64,000 bases of DNA from Ditylenchus dipsaci (taxonomy: Eukaryota > Nematoda > Chromadorea > Rhabditida > Anguinidae): NCBI GenBank assembly GCA_004194705.1, contig SADC01001168.1:620001-684000 (forward strand), read 5' to 3'. Made by a program: the position numbers and the translations under genes. Every line of letters starts with the position of its first letter. Position 1 is the stretch's first letter. Of the stretch, positions 41,383 to 52,664 are shown piece after piece. The notes beneath the pieces were generated by a model. The model searched no databases, was not told the DNA's origin, and saw nothing but the letters and a program-made list of their open reading frames with translations.

Positions 41383-42450
41383 GGTTAATCATTTTTTCTG
41401 TGGCAAATTTACTTTTTTTTGTGGCAAAAATGTTTTTTTTAGTGGCAAATTTTTCCTGTAGCTAATTTACATTTTTGTGGCAAATTTATTTTTTTTGTGG
41501 CAAATTTATTTTGTAGCAAATTTACTTTTTTTTGTGGCAAATTTACTTTTTTTTGTAGCAAATTTATTTTTTTTCTGTATCAAATTTACTCTTTTTTGTA
41601 GCAAATCCGATTTTAGTCCGTAGCACATATACTTGAGCTAGTGTGCTTATTTATTTCTAAAAACTTCAGAAACATATATATATATATATATATATATCTG
41701 TTGATACGCATACCGTTTTTAGTCCTTAAATACTGAAAACCGATTTTCGAGAAAAGTGAACTAAGAATTTCGGTTTGGTCCAGCAGTCGAAAATTGCAAA
41801 TTCCTGAAAGATCATAGGAAGTTGGCAAAAGATCCCACTTGTACCCGGCTATTTCGGTCAACCCTCTTTCTTCACAGGAGAAAGCCCGTTAAGATCCAAA
41901 AGCGTACGAACTTAAGTGTTGCTCTTCTCAAAATGGTGGAGCAAAATGTGGCTAAGGTTGATGGAATTATCATCAGCATTGTATTGATGGTGAATTCGGT
42001 AAACTTGAATTCGAAAATTTCATAAGTGATTCATCAGAGGATGTTGAGTAATGAAGCAGCCGAGAGTGTGCCAGGTGTGTGTTCTAGATTAGACCTAAAG
42101 CCCAGCAGCTTTACCAGCAATTAATCCACCTTTCTTTCATGAAGTCCAAGTCTTTCATAGACTCAGAATACAAATTTGAGAATTTAGGATGAATAAATAA
42201 GCACACTACCTCAAGCACACTACTCACACTACCTCAAACCTACATCAAGTATATGTGCTACGGACTAAAATCGGATTTGCTACAAAAAAAGTAAATTTGT
42301 CACAAAAAAAGTAAATTTGCTACAAAATAAATTTGCCACAAAAAATAAATTTGCCACAAAAAAAAGTAAATTAGCTACAGAAAAAATTTGACACAAAAAA
42401 AAATTTTTTGCCACAAAAAAGTAAATTTGCCACAGAAAAAATGATTAACC
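41383..42450. mobile_element. Word-array TIR element E6 (TTTGCCACAAAAAAAGTAAA)
   Basis: Arms of about 260-280 bp begin GGTTAATCATTTTTTCTGTG and repeat GTGGCAAATTTACTTTTTTT, with the inverse at the other side. Perfect 9-bp duplication TTTAAAAAA at 41,374-41,382 and 42,451-42,459. Inner arms share AATCCGATTTTAGTCCGTAG and AGCACATATACTTGAG. The loop (41,660-42,190) has a (TA)n run and coding-like scraps but no transposase. It ends 41 bp before the trans-splice-like acceptor of the TPR-SET gene. Confidence 0.9.
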
Positions 42451-42484
42451 TTTAAAAAAGGTACCCATTTTTGCTATAAATAAA

Positions 42485-42491
42485 TTTTCAG
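42485..42491 (+). promoter_or_regulatory. Probable spliced-leader acceptor, TPR-SET gene
   Basis: TTTTCAG ends 9 nt before the ATG with no upstream exon candidate. It is identical in style to the sites before SBDS and RPS18. It could also be a normal acceptor for a 5' UTR exon within or beyond E6. Confidence 0.5.
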
Positions 42492-42500
42492 ACATTCATA

Positions 42501-45500
42501 ATGGAACCTAGCATAGAGACACTTAGACAGCAGTTAGATCTTGAACTGAGGAATGCTAAAGAGGCTGTTCGGCGCAACCAGTGTCCTCCAACTGCTCGCC
42601 CAAGGCGCGATCGACAGCAAAGCATTGCAGAAATGGAATTTAAATCGCTACAACTTAAGATGTCCAAAATGCAGTTCGGTGATTACCAGATTAAGAAGAG
42701 CTTAGTCACTGGTATTTTACTTTTACATGTGGATTTAAAAATGTATAAAATTAAAATGTCCCCCTAACCCAACAGGGTGCGCCAAAAGTTCCCGGCCTAA
42801 TAAATTTGTACGGTTTCTTGCTCTTTTTACTTTAACTTTTTTTCAAAACATATTCAGTTTTTTCCATTTTTTTCCTGTTTCGAATAGTATATGAAGAAGT
42901 TTCATTGGAATATTTTGGAAACATCATTATTTGGCTCCAAACACGTATGAGGTTATTTTAATGGCTCTATCACAATTGTAAATGTAAGTGTAAATGTGAG
43001 GTGTCTTCACAATACCAAAAACATTTACATTAACACTTACCTCTATACTTATGCCTTCACAATACAAATGTAAATGTAAATGAAAATTGTCGATTCATTC
43101 TAACTTTTATTTCCAAAAGTCAGTTCTTTTACTCGTATACCAATCTTTTTTTTTTGAGTTTTTATAACTAGCATTGAACTCTTCGTCACTAATAAAGCAC
43201 TTTTAGTGTTCTCTGAAAACACTTGTATTCTTTTTTCATTTACATTTACATTCCTATTGTGAAGGGGTAAGAATATTCCAATAGAACTTCACATTCTATT
43301 CGAAAGAGGAAGAAAAATGGAATAAAGCTGTAAATGTTTAAAAAAATGAAAGTGAAAAAAGCAAGTATAGGCCGCAAATAGGCCGCGAACTTTTACTTGC
43401 TGTCAATTTTTAAATTCCGCACAAGACAAAAATATTTGAGTTTAATCTTTTTTGAATTTCAAATGATTTTTGTCTTCAGCGGAATTTGAAACTTGACAGC
43501 AAGTCTTTATGTTTGAGGTCGACTTCATAAGCAAATAAAATATGTTGAACACGGATTCCGTGTCCAAAATTGGGGTTGCATTAGCAAAATATGAGTTTAA
43601 CGTCGAAATTGACTTTGAATTTTTTTTTGAAAGTCTTGCTAAACACTCCCAAAGCCTCTTTTCACCCTACTTCGAAGCTTTTTCTGGTGCAGTTTTTCTT
43701 GCCATGTCGAATGGTATACATTAATAATCAAAAATGACGTTATCATACTTTTAAGTATTAACAAGATTTTCGAAAATGACACTATTTTTTCTTTGAAGTA
43801 ACATTTTTACATTGAAATGATATAAATACCTCAATCATATCACATCAGAAAGCCCGTGATACGTCATGAATAACTTACGTCATGAATTATTGCATTTGAC
43901 TAAAGAAATTGACGAGATCTGCTCTCTTGAAGTTTCATACGCAAAAATCTTGACTAGGCTGGTTCGTAGGGGCAGCTGACCCGCAAATAGTGATTTTTCA
44001 AGTTTTTTGTCACTGTCTTATTCAGCGTGAAATTCTGCACCAGTATGTGCTCTTAGGACAATCAGGCATTTCAGTGTTAAGAGTGACTTTTTCTAATTTT
44101 GACCTCGGCATCTATAAGGTTGCCGTTAGCAGATTTTGGATATTTCGGATTATCACATGTACAGGGTGAACCAAAAAAAACAGGCAGTTTTACAAGTAAA
44201 TCGAACATGCTGAACACGATTACGGTGTCATAATTCGAGCAGTTTCAGAGTTATACGTTAAAAATTCTTTCTAGTTTCGCTGATTCCTATTATAAAATGA
44301 CCGTTTTCTTAGTTGGTTCCTATGGCGCCCGCCTTAAAGCTTAGGACTTTAAGGTATCGATGTTCCCAGGCATTTTGGCGTTCCCAGGCACCATTCCCAA
44401 TGGTGTGAAATACTTGTGTTATTTTATTAAAAACATCAGTAACCAATTCGTAAGAAGTTTTTTCGTAACAGCGAATTTTCGTAACGAATTTCTTTCGTAA
44501 GAGGAAATTATCAAATTTTTTTCACTTTTAATCAATTTTTCTAATTCAATATGTCATCTGATTGATTTGTTTTTACACATAGCTTATTACTTTCAGTGGT
44601 GTGAATGGTGCAGTAGGTGAGTTGATAGGATGAGCTTCTTTAAGTGTCGGTTCGATTCCACCCTCTGACTGTTTTCTTTTTTTCTTGACTATTTTTGGTC
44701 TGTAAAAGCCCAAGTGACCAACCCCCCCCCTGACCAACATCCCCCCCCCCCCCGGTAAACGGCCAGTTCGCCACGTGGCCAGTTTGCCACGCTGCCAGTT
44801 CGCCACGGCCAATTCGCAGAATCCTAAAGCTAAAAATGACGAAATCTCCAAATGTTTTCCAAATTGGGTGATCAAAATTTATAAAGCATTGCAGGTCAAA
44901 GTCACAGCTCCATGACGCCTTTGAAAGAGTTACAGCCAATCACTTTGCGTGATATGAAGGTACCTATGGTTCACACAGGAAAATACTTGGCCTGCAGAAT
45001 TATTAGTGAAGCATACATATTAGTGGCTACTGCTTTTCTTATTGAAGATCTTAATGGTGAGGTAGAGATCGTATCCCTCTACAACTTCCAACTTAATATT
45101 GGGAACTCCTGTTCTTGGTTGCCACCTGGAACCATTATGTTTATTAAAGAGCCCTACTTGAAATTCGGCTCAATTGGCAGAGATTTGATTATTCGAGTGG
45201 ATTCCCCAAGCGATGTGGTCTTTGTGGATGAAAGTGATCAGCAAAGACTCCAGTGGGCTAATGCTTTGCAGTGGTACAATCCTCAAAAGCTTTCTGTGGA
45301 CCAACTCCGTGCCAGGGGCAATCAATACTACGTGGAAAAAAATTACGAATGGGCCTTGAAGTACTACAAAAAAGCCCTCATTATTGAACCTGATTCGGGT
45401 GTGCTACACTTGAACATGGCTGCTGCTTATATTGCTACTGACAATTATCATGCAGCTTTTGAGTCAGCTAAGTTGGCTTTAGAGAAGGGTGCAGACAAGG

Positions 45501-48500
45501 AGAAAGCTTTGATGGGGTACTTTTTTCTGAATTCTCGGAATACGGGTGGGTGATAAATAGGATGTACACGGCGCCTAGAGCCTTACAAGAGAACGTCGTT
45601 CTCTAAGTGTTTGGTCTCATTGGATAGCCAGTATGCGACTTTAAATCAAATATGTTGCGATCTCGGGCCCGTAGGCCGGAAAAATTGGTATAAAAAGTCT
45701 AGTAAAATATGGAAAAAGCACAGGGCACCGAGGCATGTTTTTGAATCTAAAGGAAGTCCCCAGATCAGCTGAGTAGGAAAAACGCACCGTTTTGGCCGAG
45801 TGGTTAGTGGATTTGCTTTTGAATGCATACGTTGAAAGTTCGACCCCCACCTGGAGAGCAATTTTTTTCGACTTTTTTTTTTTTTAGAAAAAGACCATTT
45901 TTGCTCAGAATTCTACTCTGAGTTCAAAAAAATCATTTTATATCAAAACATTGACACAATATGTTACTGGACATGAGTTGGAAGAGGAAAACGTTGAATA
46001 AAAGTTTGATTGAATTGTTTTTTGAGCAATTGTCTCAATGTTTTGAAATAAAATAATATTTTTTTTCCGAACTGAACAATGAACAAATTCTGAGCGAAAA
46101 ATGGTCTTTTCCAAAAAAAGTCGAAAAAATTGCACTCTAGCTGGGGTCGAACTTTCGACCTATGCTTCCAAAAGCAAATATACTAACCACTCGGCCAAAA
46201 TGGCGCGTTTTTCCTACTTAAGTGATCTGGCGAGTCCCTTTAAAGGACCCTGTTCCTTCTTTATCATGGGAATTTCAAAGGTTCGAATGCGCACGAGACC
46301 ACACAGATTTTGTCAATAATGTTTTATAATAATTTTTTAGTTTGCATTTTAAGATTTTAACGTCAAGTTTTGTTCGATATAAGTCACTTTATGACAGTGA
46401 CAGTTGTGGAGCAGGGAAAGTCGGATAAGTTGTCCGATCTGGAATTGTCAAGCAGCGTTGGACTTGACTAGTTCTAAATTTTGAACAAATTTACAAATTT
46501 ATTTTTTAAAGAATCAGCGCAAAGAAAAAACAATTCAAAAATATTATTGACAAATGTGTGTGGTCCCTCGCGTATCCAAACCTTTCGAATTGCCATGATA
46601 AGAAAGAGAAAGGGTCCTTTAAAGGAGGGAATTTCGAAAACCACTGAGTGCACACTCGGTGGTTTTTTAATTCCTATTTTTAATTCCGTTATTAGTCAAA
46701 AAGGGTGGAACTTTATTACTTCTAGAAGAAAAAGTGTAGAAGAATCGATTAGGATCATTTCAGGGTTGATTTACTGTCGCCAACTACGTTAATTTTTCAA
46801 TTTTCACCAAAATAAAAAACTCAGCCAAAAGCCAAACACTTTGATATCTATCCACTCTACTTATTTTATTGACTTCTCAAAAAGGTTATATTTGAAGTGT
46901 GAGGGTTGTTTCGATACCAAACTAGTCTGCCTCCTGTCGGGAGCCTAAGTTCCCAAAATATTCTGCAAAATATTAAATAAAAAAGTAATCTCACAAGATT
47001 TGTCAGACGTTTTCAAATGAAAAAATTGAAAAAAGTGAATTTTCATTTGACGCATCTGAACAACTGAAATTTTTTAGACTTGGTAGAGGAGCTTATGGAT
47101 TGCGCAATTGGAAACTAGCCTGTCAATACTTCAAACAACTCATTCAAAATTATCCATCTAACAATGAAGCAAAGGTAGAGTTCAAAAATACACTGGCTAG
47201 ATTGCATGAATCTGAAACAGGTCAATATGACCTAGTCAAGCTCTACAACCTGTCTGCCAAGCAGCAGGTGCGCCGACTTGATGTTGCGGACTACACTGGA
47301 CCGGTATGTATTGCTGACGTGCAGGGAAAAGGCAAAGGTCTAGTAGCCTCGAGAGATGTACCCAGAGGCACTCTTCTGCTAGTCTCTAAAGCATTTTCAG
47401 TTGCTTACAAAGATGAGCTACCAAACGCAGACGTGTTTTGCCTTAATTTGCTGACTAATAAAGCAGATAGATCCTCTCAGGCCCTCAATATTATCAGAAC
47501 TATGCAAACCTTGAAGTGTAATCCTGAAATGGCTGCCGACCTCTACGCTCTTTTTGCAGGAAATCTTTCCAGGGACCATAGAATTCCAGCTGATAAGTCT
47601 TTTAAAAACGTTTTTAAAACCTATAACTAGACATTTATTCTGACAAAATTATGGGCCTGTTTTAAATAGAAACAAGAAAAATGTACTTTGCAAATGCTTT
47701 TGTCTTAAAAACATTTTTTGGTTTTAAAATTAACTAGGGGGCTAAGGCAGGGTTCACAGATGAAAAAACGAAAAATCAGGATTTTGAACAAAAAAATCTC
47801 TAAAAATCAGGTGATCCCTGACTTTTGGCGATCAAAAATCAGGATTTGAATTGAAAAATCAGGAAATTCCTGATAAATCAAGACATATGTAAATCAGGAC
47901 TAAGGCAAATGAATTTTTTTAATTACCGTATTCTCTCTATTAGTTCCACACTCTCTATTAAACCCACACCCCCAACTTTGAGTACCTGTATCTCAGCTCA
48001 GAGAAAAAATTTAACAAAGCTGTTTATTGCATTTCTTAACTCCCAATAGCTCTACTGATTCCGCTCTTTAGGTTTGAATTTTCACCAAAAATCTCGAGAT
48101 CGACCGCCAATTTTTCCGATTTTCGGACGATTGAAAAATAATCCCACATGTGGAACTAATAGAGAGAATACGGTAGTTACAAAATACGGTAGTTACATAC
48201 TCGAAAGATTTTCGTTAAAAGGGGATTTGTTAACTATGTTTCCGGTGAAAAGTTACAGCTTTTGAATTTTTCGAACATTTTACTTACAAAACACGAAGAT
48301 AATTTGTATATTTTAAGAGTCATTGATGCTGCGAGAATTGAAAACATATGTTCTTTCAACTGCTTTGGCGATCGAAATGATCATGATTCAGCGGTTGAGG
48401 GTGAACAAACGGATGAGCTTTCATCCAATACTGGACTTTGGATTTTGCCCTCATTCATCAATCACTCTTGCATTGGTCAGTTTTATTCATGTATATTTAC

Positions 48501-50195
48501 AGCGTGTTCAAAGAAATTTCGGGATTTTGAAATGGCCGTAACTTTTTATACGTGTGATTTTCGAAATTCTGTATTTGCCAGTCGATTTTTTCTCGCCGAA
48601 AATATTATTTTGGTGTATAATGTTAAAAAAAACGACTTTCACTTGGTCCCACCTGTGGTTTGAGTCCTGGTTTTTGGATGGCTCCTGTGTGGGCAAGGCC
48701 GGACAGAAGGGACCAAGCAAACATCGTCATTTTGACATTATTACAGCGAAAAATAATGTCGCCGATAAAAGTCAACTGGCAAAAACAGATGTTCGGAAAT
48801 TGCTCTATAGAAAAAACGGCTATATTAAGAAATTTCTTGACAAACCCTGCATTGATGTGGCCCGAGTCACCGTCGATCTATTCAGAAATCGGTTAAAATC
48901 TCGAGCCGGATCGGGCTTTTTAGAAAGGGTATCCGACAGTATCGTGGTTTTTTTGGTTATTGAGTAGATTGTTTGAGTATTAATTTGAGTATTAACTATA
49001 GATAATGACATAATAAGGGATGACATAATAATCGAGCGCTCATTCGACATTTAAAATTTTCGAGCGCTCGATTCGAAATTAGAAATTTTTTTGCTGCTTT
49101 GCCGCCTCTTTGATGGTTTTTTAGAAATAAATCCGCTCGAAATTCGAAAATTTTCGAACTTTCAAGCGAAGAGTTTGAAATCGAGCGCTCGATTCGACAA
49201 CCCTAAATATAATAAATATTAATCGTTTCAAAATTTTTAATCTCTTGCATCGAAGTTAAGACATTGCAATGTTATTTCTTGCATCAAAATATAACTATTT
49301 AAAGGAAACGCTTCTCGCACATTCTATGGTGACATAATGACTGTGTATGCGATAAAGGATTTGAAGAAAGACGAGGAGATCACTTTTTTCTATGTTCCCC
49401 CTGGGAAACCTTACAAAGAAAGATTAAAAAGTTTCAATACTACAACTTCATCTGCTCTTGTCAATTGTGCCAGCTTGATCGCTCAGACCCTTGCTATGAA
49501 CAGCGTAATAAGCTGGCAGAAAGATGTCATGCTTTAAAGCAGCTCAGCTTCAACAATCCTCAACAGGCTTTGCGTCAGTTGGAGCCTCTTGTAAAAGAGG
49601 TACATTAGCTAATTAAAGGTTCATACCAGTTCGTTACATCAAAAAAAGGCGGGGATAGAAATTCCGACCTCTCTTGAAAATTTCATATAAGCGCTCTATT
49701 TGATCCCACCCAAATTTTCTGCATACTTTTAAATATCATGTTTCACACAAAACGAGTGGAAACTAAGACGGCTTTTTTTTAATTGCCGGTCCCACCTTAA
49801 TTTGCAATGTAAGGCGCTGGTATGTCAATTTAAATTAATTGATCAGATATCATTTTGATTCAGATGAGGAGAAGCTATGGCAGCAGAAAAGAGTTGAAGA
49901 TTCAAATAATCCTTCCTTTGTCTCAACTTTCTATGGTCTATAAAACGACGCATCAGTTGGAAAAAGCCGCAGAAGTCCTCCGGGAAGCCAGAGAAGCAAT
50001 GAGTCACATCCTGGAGATTGAGATTGGAGTTAGCCATTTGCTGAGTGAGGCTGACTGTTATGCCGGCTTGCAGCAATGGTCACAGGTGGCCAAAACTGTT
50101 CAACGAGCAATGACTAACACCAAGATCCGATGTGGTGCTAACAAGCAACTTTTTTACTTAATGTTCCCCAGGCAATGCGATTCCAGCAATAGTTT
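42501..50195 (+). CDS. TPR and SET domain protein (putative lysine methyltransferase)
   Basis: Six exons in consistent order. Exon 1 (42,501-42,711): METLRQQ-type start, SLQLKMSKMQFGDYQIKKSL. Exon 2 (44,895-45,516): TPLKELQPITLRDMKVPMVH, IMFIKEPYLKFGSIGRDLII, then TPR helices RGNQYYVEKNYEWALKYYKK. Exon 3 (47,078-47,596): third TPR and the SET start GKGKGLVASRDVPRGTLLLV. Exon 4 (48,318-48,475): SNTGLWILPSFINHSCIG with the SET NHSC motif. Exon 5 (49,305-49,599): YAIKDLKKDEEITFFYVPPG, then post-SET CSCQLC. Exon 6 (49,864-50,190): helical C-terminal repeats. The layout matches TPR-SET proteins known from fungi and other eukaryotes. Two one-base deletions break the frame: TTTT to TTT near 49,431, and before AGGCAATGC near 50,172. 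Introns of 0.3-2.2 kb are filled with mobile elements. TTTTCAG lies 9 nt before the ATG. Confidence 0.85.
42772..43396. repeat. Intron 1 repeats: mariner-like end and TTTACA word element
   Basis: ACAGGGTGCGCCAAAAG at 42,772 is a mariner-type end. At 42,966-43,270, TGTAAATGTAAGTG words on the left and CATTTACATTTACATTCC on the right flank an AT-rich core, with TCACAAT / ATTGTGA near the edges. This is the same word-array style as E1-E8. Confidence 0.5.
43396..43505. repeat. Hairpin, arms about 45 bp
   Basis: ACTTGCTGTCAA...AATTCCGC..AAGACAAAAAT mirrors ATTTTTGTCTTCAGCGGAATT...CTTGACAGCAAGT. Confidence 0.8.
43506..44585. other. Rest of TPR-SET intron 1
   Basis: A 60-codon frame at 43,542 is not conserved-looking. 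It contains TACAGGGTGAACCAAAAAAA at 44,160 (mariner-type end) and GGCATTTTGGCGTTCCC text. Nothing else recognised. Confidence 0.4.
44589..44686 (+). repeat. tRNA-derived SINE-like element
   Basis: GGTGCAGTAGGTGAGTTGAT (A-box-like), B box CGGTTCGATTCC, then a T-rich end. Immediately downstream, 44,705-44,820 has long C runs and a GCCAGTTCGCCACG word patch. Confidence 0.5.
45720..46262. mobile_element. Palindrome with tRNA-like arms (intron 2 of TPR-SET)
   Basis: The left arm contains TTTTGGCCGAGTGGTTAGT (tRNA-Ser/Leu-type A box) and AGTTCGACCCCCAC (B box). The right arm is its inverse (ACCACTCGGCCAAAATG). Outer arms AGTAGGAAAAACGC / GCGTTTTTCCTACTTAAG and GATCAGC / GTGATC also pair. A head-to-head pair of tRNA-derived elements would fold into one hairpin of about 540 nt. 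Confidence 0.75.
46263..47077. other. Rest of TPR-SET intron 2
   Basis: A 103-codon frame at 46,481-46,792 has no recognisable motif. At 46,635-46,665 there is a small hairpin GAAAACCACTGAGTG / CACTCGGTGGTTTT. Otherwise plain AT-rich sequence. Confidence 0.45.
47748..47897. mobile_element. hAT-like MITE, AAAATCAGGA words (intron 3)
   Basis: Starts CAGGGTTCACAGATG and ends CATATGTAAATCAG. Flanks GGCTAAGG and GACTAAGG match at 7 of 8. The body repeats AAAAATCAGGATTTTG / AGGAAATTCCTG. Confidence 0.7.
47924..48175. mobile_element. TIR MITE TACCGTATTCTCTC (intron 3)
   Basis: TACCGTATTCTCTCTATTAG mirrors CTAATAGAGAGAATACGGTA, with further pairing of TTCCACA / TGTGGAA. TA-flanked, same end family as 82-242. 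Confidence 0.85.
48487..49260. repeat. Intron 4: mariner-like half element and unexplained ORF
   Basis: 48,487-48,750 is a diverged left part of the 24,581 element (GGCCGTAACTTTTTATACG, GAAATTCTG). 48,770-48,966 is an open frame reading SQLAKTDVRKLLYRKNGYIK and DVARVTVDLFRNRLKSRAG, well-mixed composition but not recognised. 49,030-49,200 has TCGAGCGCTCGATTCGA words and hairpins. Confidence 0.45.
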
Positions 50196-50199
50196 TTTA

Positions 50200-50756
50200 G
50201 TTTTCAGTTTGTACAAAAAATATCAGATTTATTTGAGCATTTATTTGTTGTCAATAGCATAACATCAATAACATCATTTAAAAAATATTTTTTCAAATAG
50301 AATAAATAGGAATATTTGTTACTTCATGTACGAACGATTTGGGAAAATTCCATATTCATTTGATTTGGTAAAAAGTTGAAACATGTAATTTAATGACATC
50401 TTTTCATGGCCAATTTTCAGAGTATTCGTCGTAAAATCCTTTTCGTTAGTGGTATAATCTTTTTATCGTTTTATCTAAACCAAATAAATCTATGATATTT
50501 TTCGCTTTTCATTTACATAAAAATTTTGATGTTGACCCAAAAAATTTTGACCCCAACTAGGTCTAAAACTTTTTATTGTGACTTTTGAAGTCTTTTATGA
50601 ATCTGTTTTGACAGTCTGGCCGTGAAAGAAAAAACGTGAAAGAAAAATTTCGCAAATCATTTTTTCTTTCTTGACTTCTTTCTTCTAGACCTCACTTTTT
50701 TAAAAAGGTCATCATATAAATTTTGACTGAGGATGGAATAGTTCCTGTCTACAAGG
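50200..50756. repeat. Dispersed repeat, copy 2 (see 1-490)
   Basis: 50,418-50,733 matches 1-490 without the MITE. The rest is AT-rich 3' flank of the TPR-SET gene. Confidence 0.65.
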
Positions 50757-51059
50757 CATGGTGTGACAAATCGATAAATTTATCGATTTCGATAAAATGG
50801 CCTTTGGCGTTATGTCATAGCAAAAATCGGTAAAAAATCGATAAATTTTTTATCGATTTCGATAAAATTGAATTTCTTTCAAACAACAGGGGGGACCAAG
50901 GCATTTTCTGAGTTTTTTTTTGGAAAGTTTTTAGATTGTGTCCGAACCATCCCAATACAGCCCAAATGCCCTCAATTCGCCCTAGAGACGCCATAAACCA
51001 AACCCAAACCTCAAAAATGAAATTTCCCAAAAATAAGAAATAAACCATTTTCTCCGGTT

Positions 51060-51720
51060 TTAAATTTTGTAGGGAATTGGGTTTGTTAGAAACAAAGTTG
51101 CGATTTCACCCACCCAAAAACAAATTCCTGGGGTAGTTACCACCTGGCCAGGTGGACGTCCCCCTGGATGACCAAAAGGATTAAAAGTTCGTCAAATTTA
51201 AAAACAAACCCTTTTATCATAGGCAAACTTGTAGGAGTAATTCTGTTTGTTAGAATCAAAATTGGGATTTTACCCACCCCAACACAAATTCCTAGGTAGT
51301 GCCACCGGGTGAGGTGGACGTCCTCCTGGATGGCCTAAAAAATCAAAATTTCTTAAATTTCTTTGTTATGACCAAAATTTACATTTCACGATGCGGATCG
51401 AAAAACACTGTGTATGTATCCTTCGGGTATCTACGTGGCTGCCCGAAAATAAAAAACTTACACAAAATCAAAACAAACTACTTTTCCTGTCCTGAAATTG
51501 CGTAACGAAACTGGTTTGTTAAGGCCAAAATTGCGATTTTACTCATCCAGTGGCCAAAACCCAGGGTGGGTCCTACCTGGTCCTACCTCGTGTAAACCCA
51601 CCTGGATGACCGAAAGGAACAAAAGTTCGTCACATACGAAAATTATCTCTTTACCGTAGTCAAACTTGTGCAGGAAATCCGGTTTGACAGTACCAAAAGT
51701 GCAATATTGGTCAATGTAGC
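51060..51720 (+). repeat. Diverged about 180-bp tandem repeat S1, second locus
   Basis: Three to four units with GTTAGAA.CAAA.TTG.GATTT, CACCTGG..AGGTGGACGTCC, CCTGGATGACC and ATCATAGGCAAACTTG. Same family as 20,450-21,130. Confidence 0.7.
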
Positions 51721-51867
51721 GCTAACAAGCCCAATTCGCTACGCAATCGGAGTACCTATCAAACACCACAATCCGAACAACAAATTTATTTTTGGACCCT
51801 ACAACAGGTGACTAAGCGATACAACAATTTAACGAGCGAAATATATTGGAAAATCACTAATGTTTTC

Positions 51868-52664
51868 TCAACAGCCCTTTTTCTTGGAAACTCCAACAGT
51901 GCGACCCTTGCGACCAGTAGTCTTGGTGTGCTGTCCACGAACGCGAAGACCCCAGTAGTGACGCAAGCCTCGGTGCAGACGAATCTTCTTCATGCGCTCA
52001 AAGTCATCACGGTTCTTGCTTTCCAGATTGGTAGACAGGACCTGCAAAAGGTACGAAGTAGAGGTGGCTCGGAATCGATATTTAACCGGAACCGGAATTT
52101 AACTTTTACTAAAACCAGAACGGGATCCGGAATTTAAGTTTTGTAAAAACCAGAACCGGAATTTAAGTTTTCTCGAAAACCGGGACCAGAATTACATATT
52201 TTTTCGCAACCGGGACCAGAATCCAGAAAAGGGCCAGTATTCCGGTAAACCGGAACTATAATTCCGGGCAAAATATAGCATGAAGGTATAATGTGATATA
52301 TCCAAATAAAGTAAATGTGACCAACCTGCGAGTTCTTGCCATCCTTGATGTCTTTCTGTCGATTGAAAAACCAGTCGGGAATCTTGAACGACGCCGGATT
52401 GAGCATGATGTTCGTCAACTTCTCCATTTCTTCGTCTAATAGCTCTCCAGCACGCTTGTCGATGCTGATATCAGCTTTGCGGCACACGGCGAAGGCGAAA
52501 CGGCGGCCGACTCCCTGCAAACATAGATTTGTCAAATGGTTCGGAAAAAAAATTGAGAACTAACCTTGATAGCAGTGAGCACGTAGGGCAATTTACGATT
52601 TCCAGATGTTTGTATTCATCACACGATGGATGTGCTGAAACTTCTCTGGTATAACGAGCGACAT
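51868..52664 (-). pseudogene. RPS18: 40S ribosomal protein S18 (one 2-bp frameshift)
   Basis: uS13 contacts tRNA and the 60S subunit at bridge B1. Three exons: 52,565-52,664 reads MSLVIPEKFQHIHRVMNTNI; 52,326-52,514 reads [57 protein letters not shown]; 51,868-52,041 reads [40 protein letters not shown] then GC stop. Conservation is very high. The only lesion is a loss of two bases after NTNI (about 52,600), after which GNRKLPYVLTAIK is read in the shifted frame. The second intron contains an ACCGGAATTTAAG word patch (52,061-52,277). ATTTTCAG ends 9 nt before the ATG. Confidence 0.93.
52061..52277. repeat. ACCGGAATTTAAGTTTT word patch (RPS18 intron)
   Basis: Seven variants of ACCNGAACCGGAATTTAAG. 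It starts TAGAGGTGGCTCGGAATCG, a hAT-style end, but the opposite end is not a matching inverse. Confidence 0.5.

Noticed and set aside
45785..45868. Functional tRNA-Ser/Leu gene
   Set aside because: A and B boxes are present, but the acceptor stem does not close and an inverted copy sits 300 bp away. tRNA-derived element instead. The same reasoning applies at 10,519, 38,696, 40,168 and 44,589.
48554..48967. SET gene exon between exons 4 and 5
   Set aside because: Exon 4 to exon 5 joins perfectly (NHSCIG|N, phase 1). This ORF begins in a mariner-like fragment and has no SET similarity. Kept only as an unexplained ORF.
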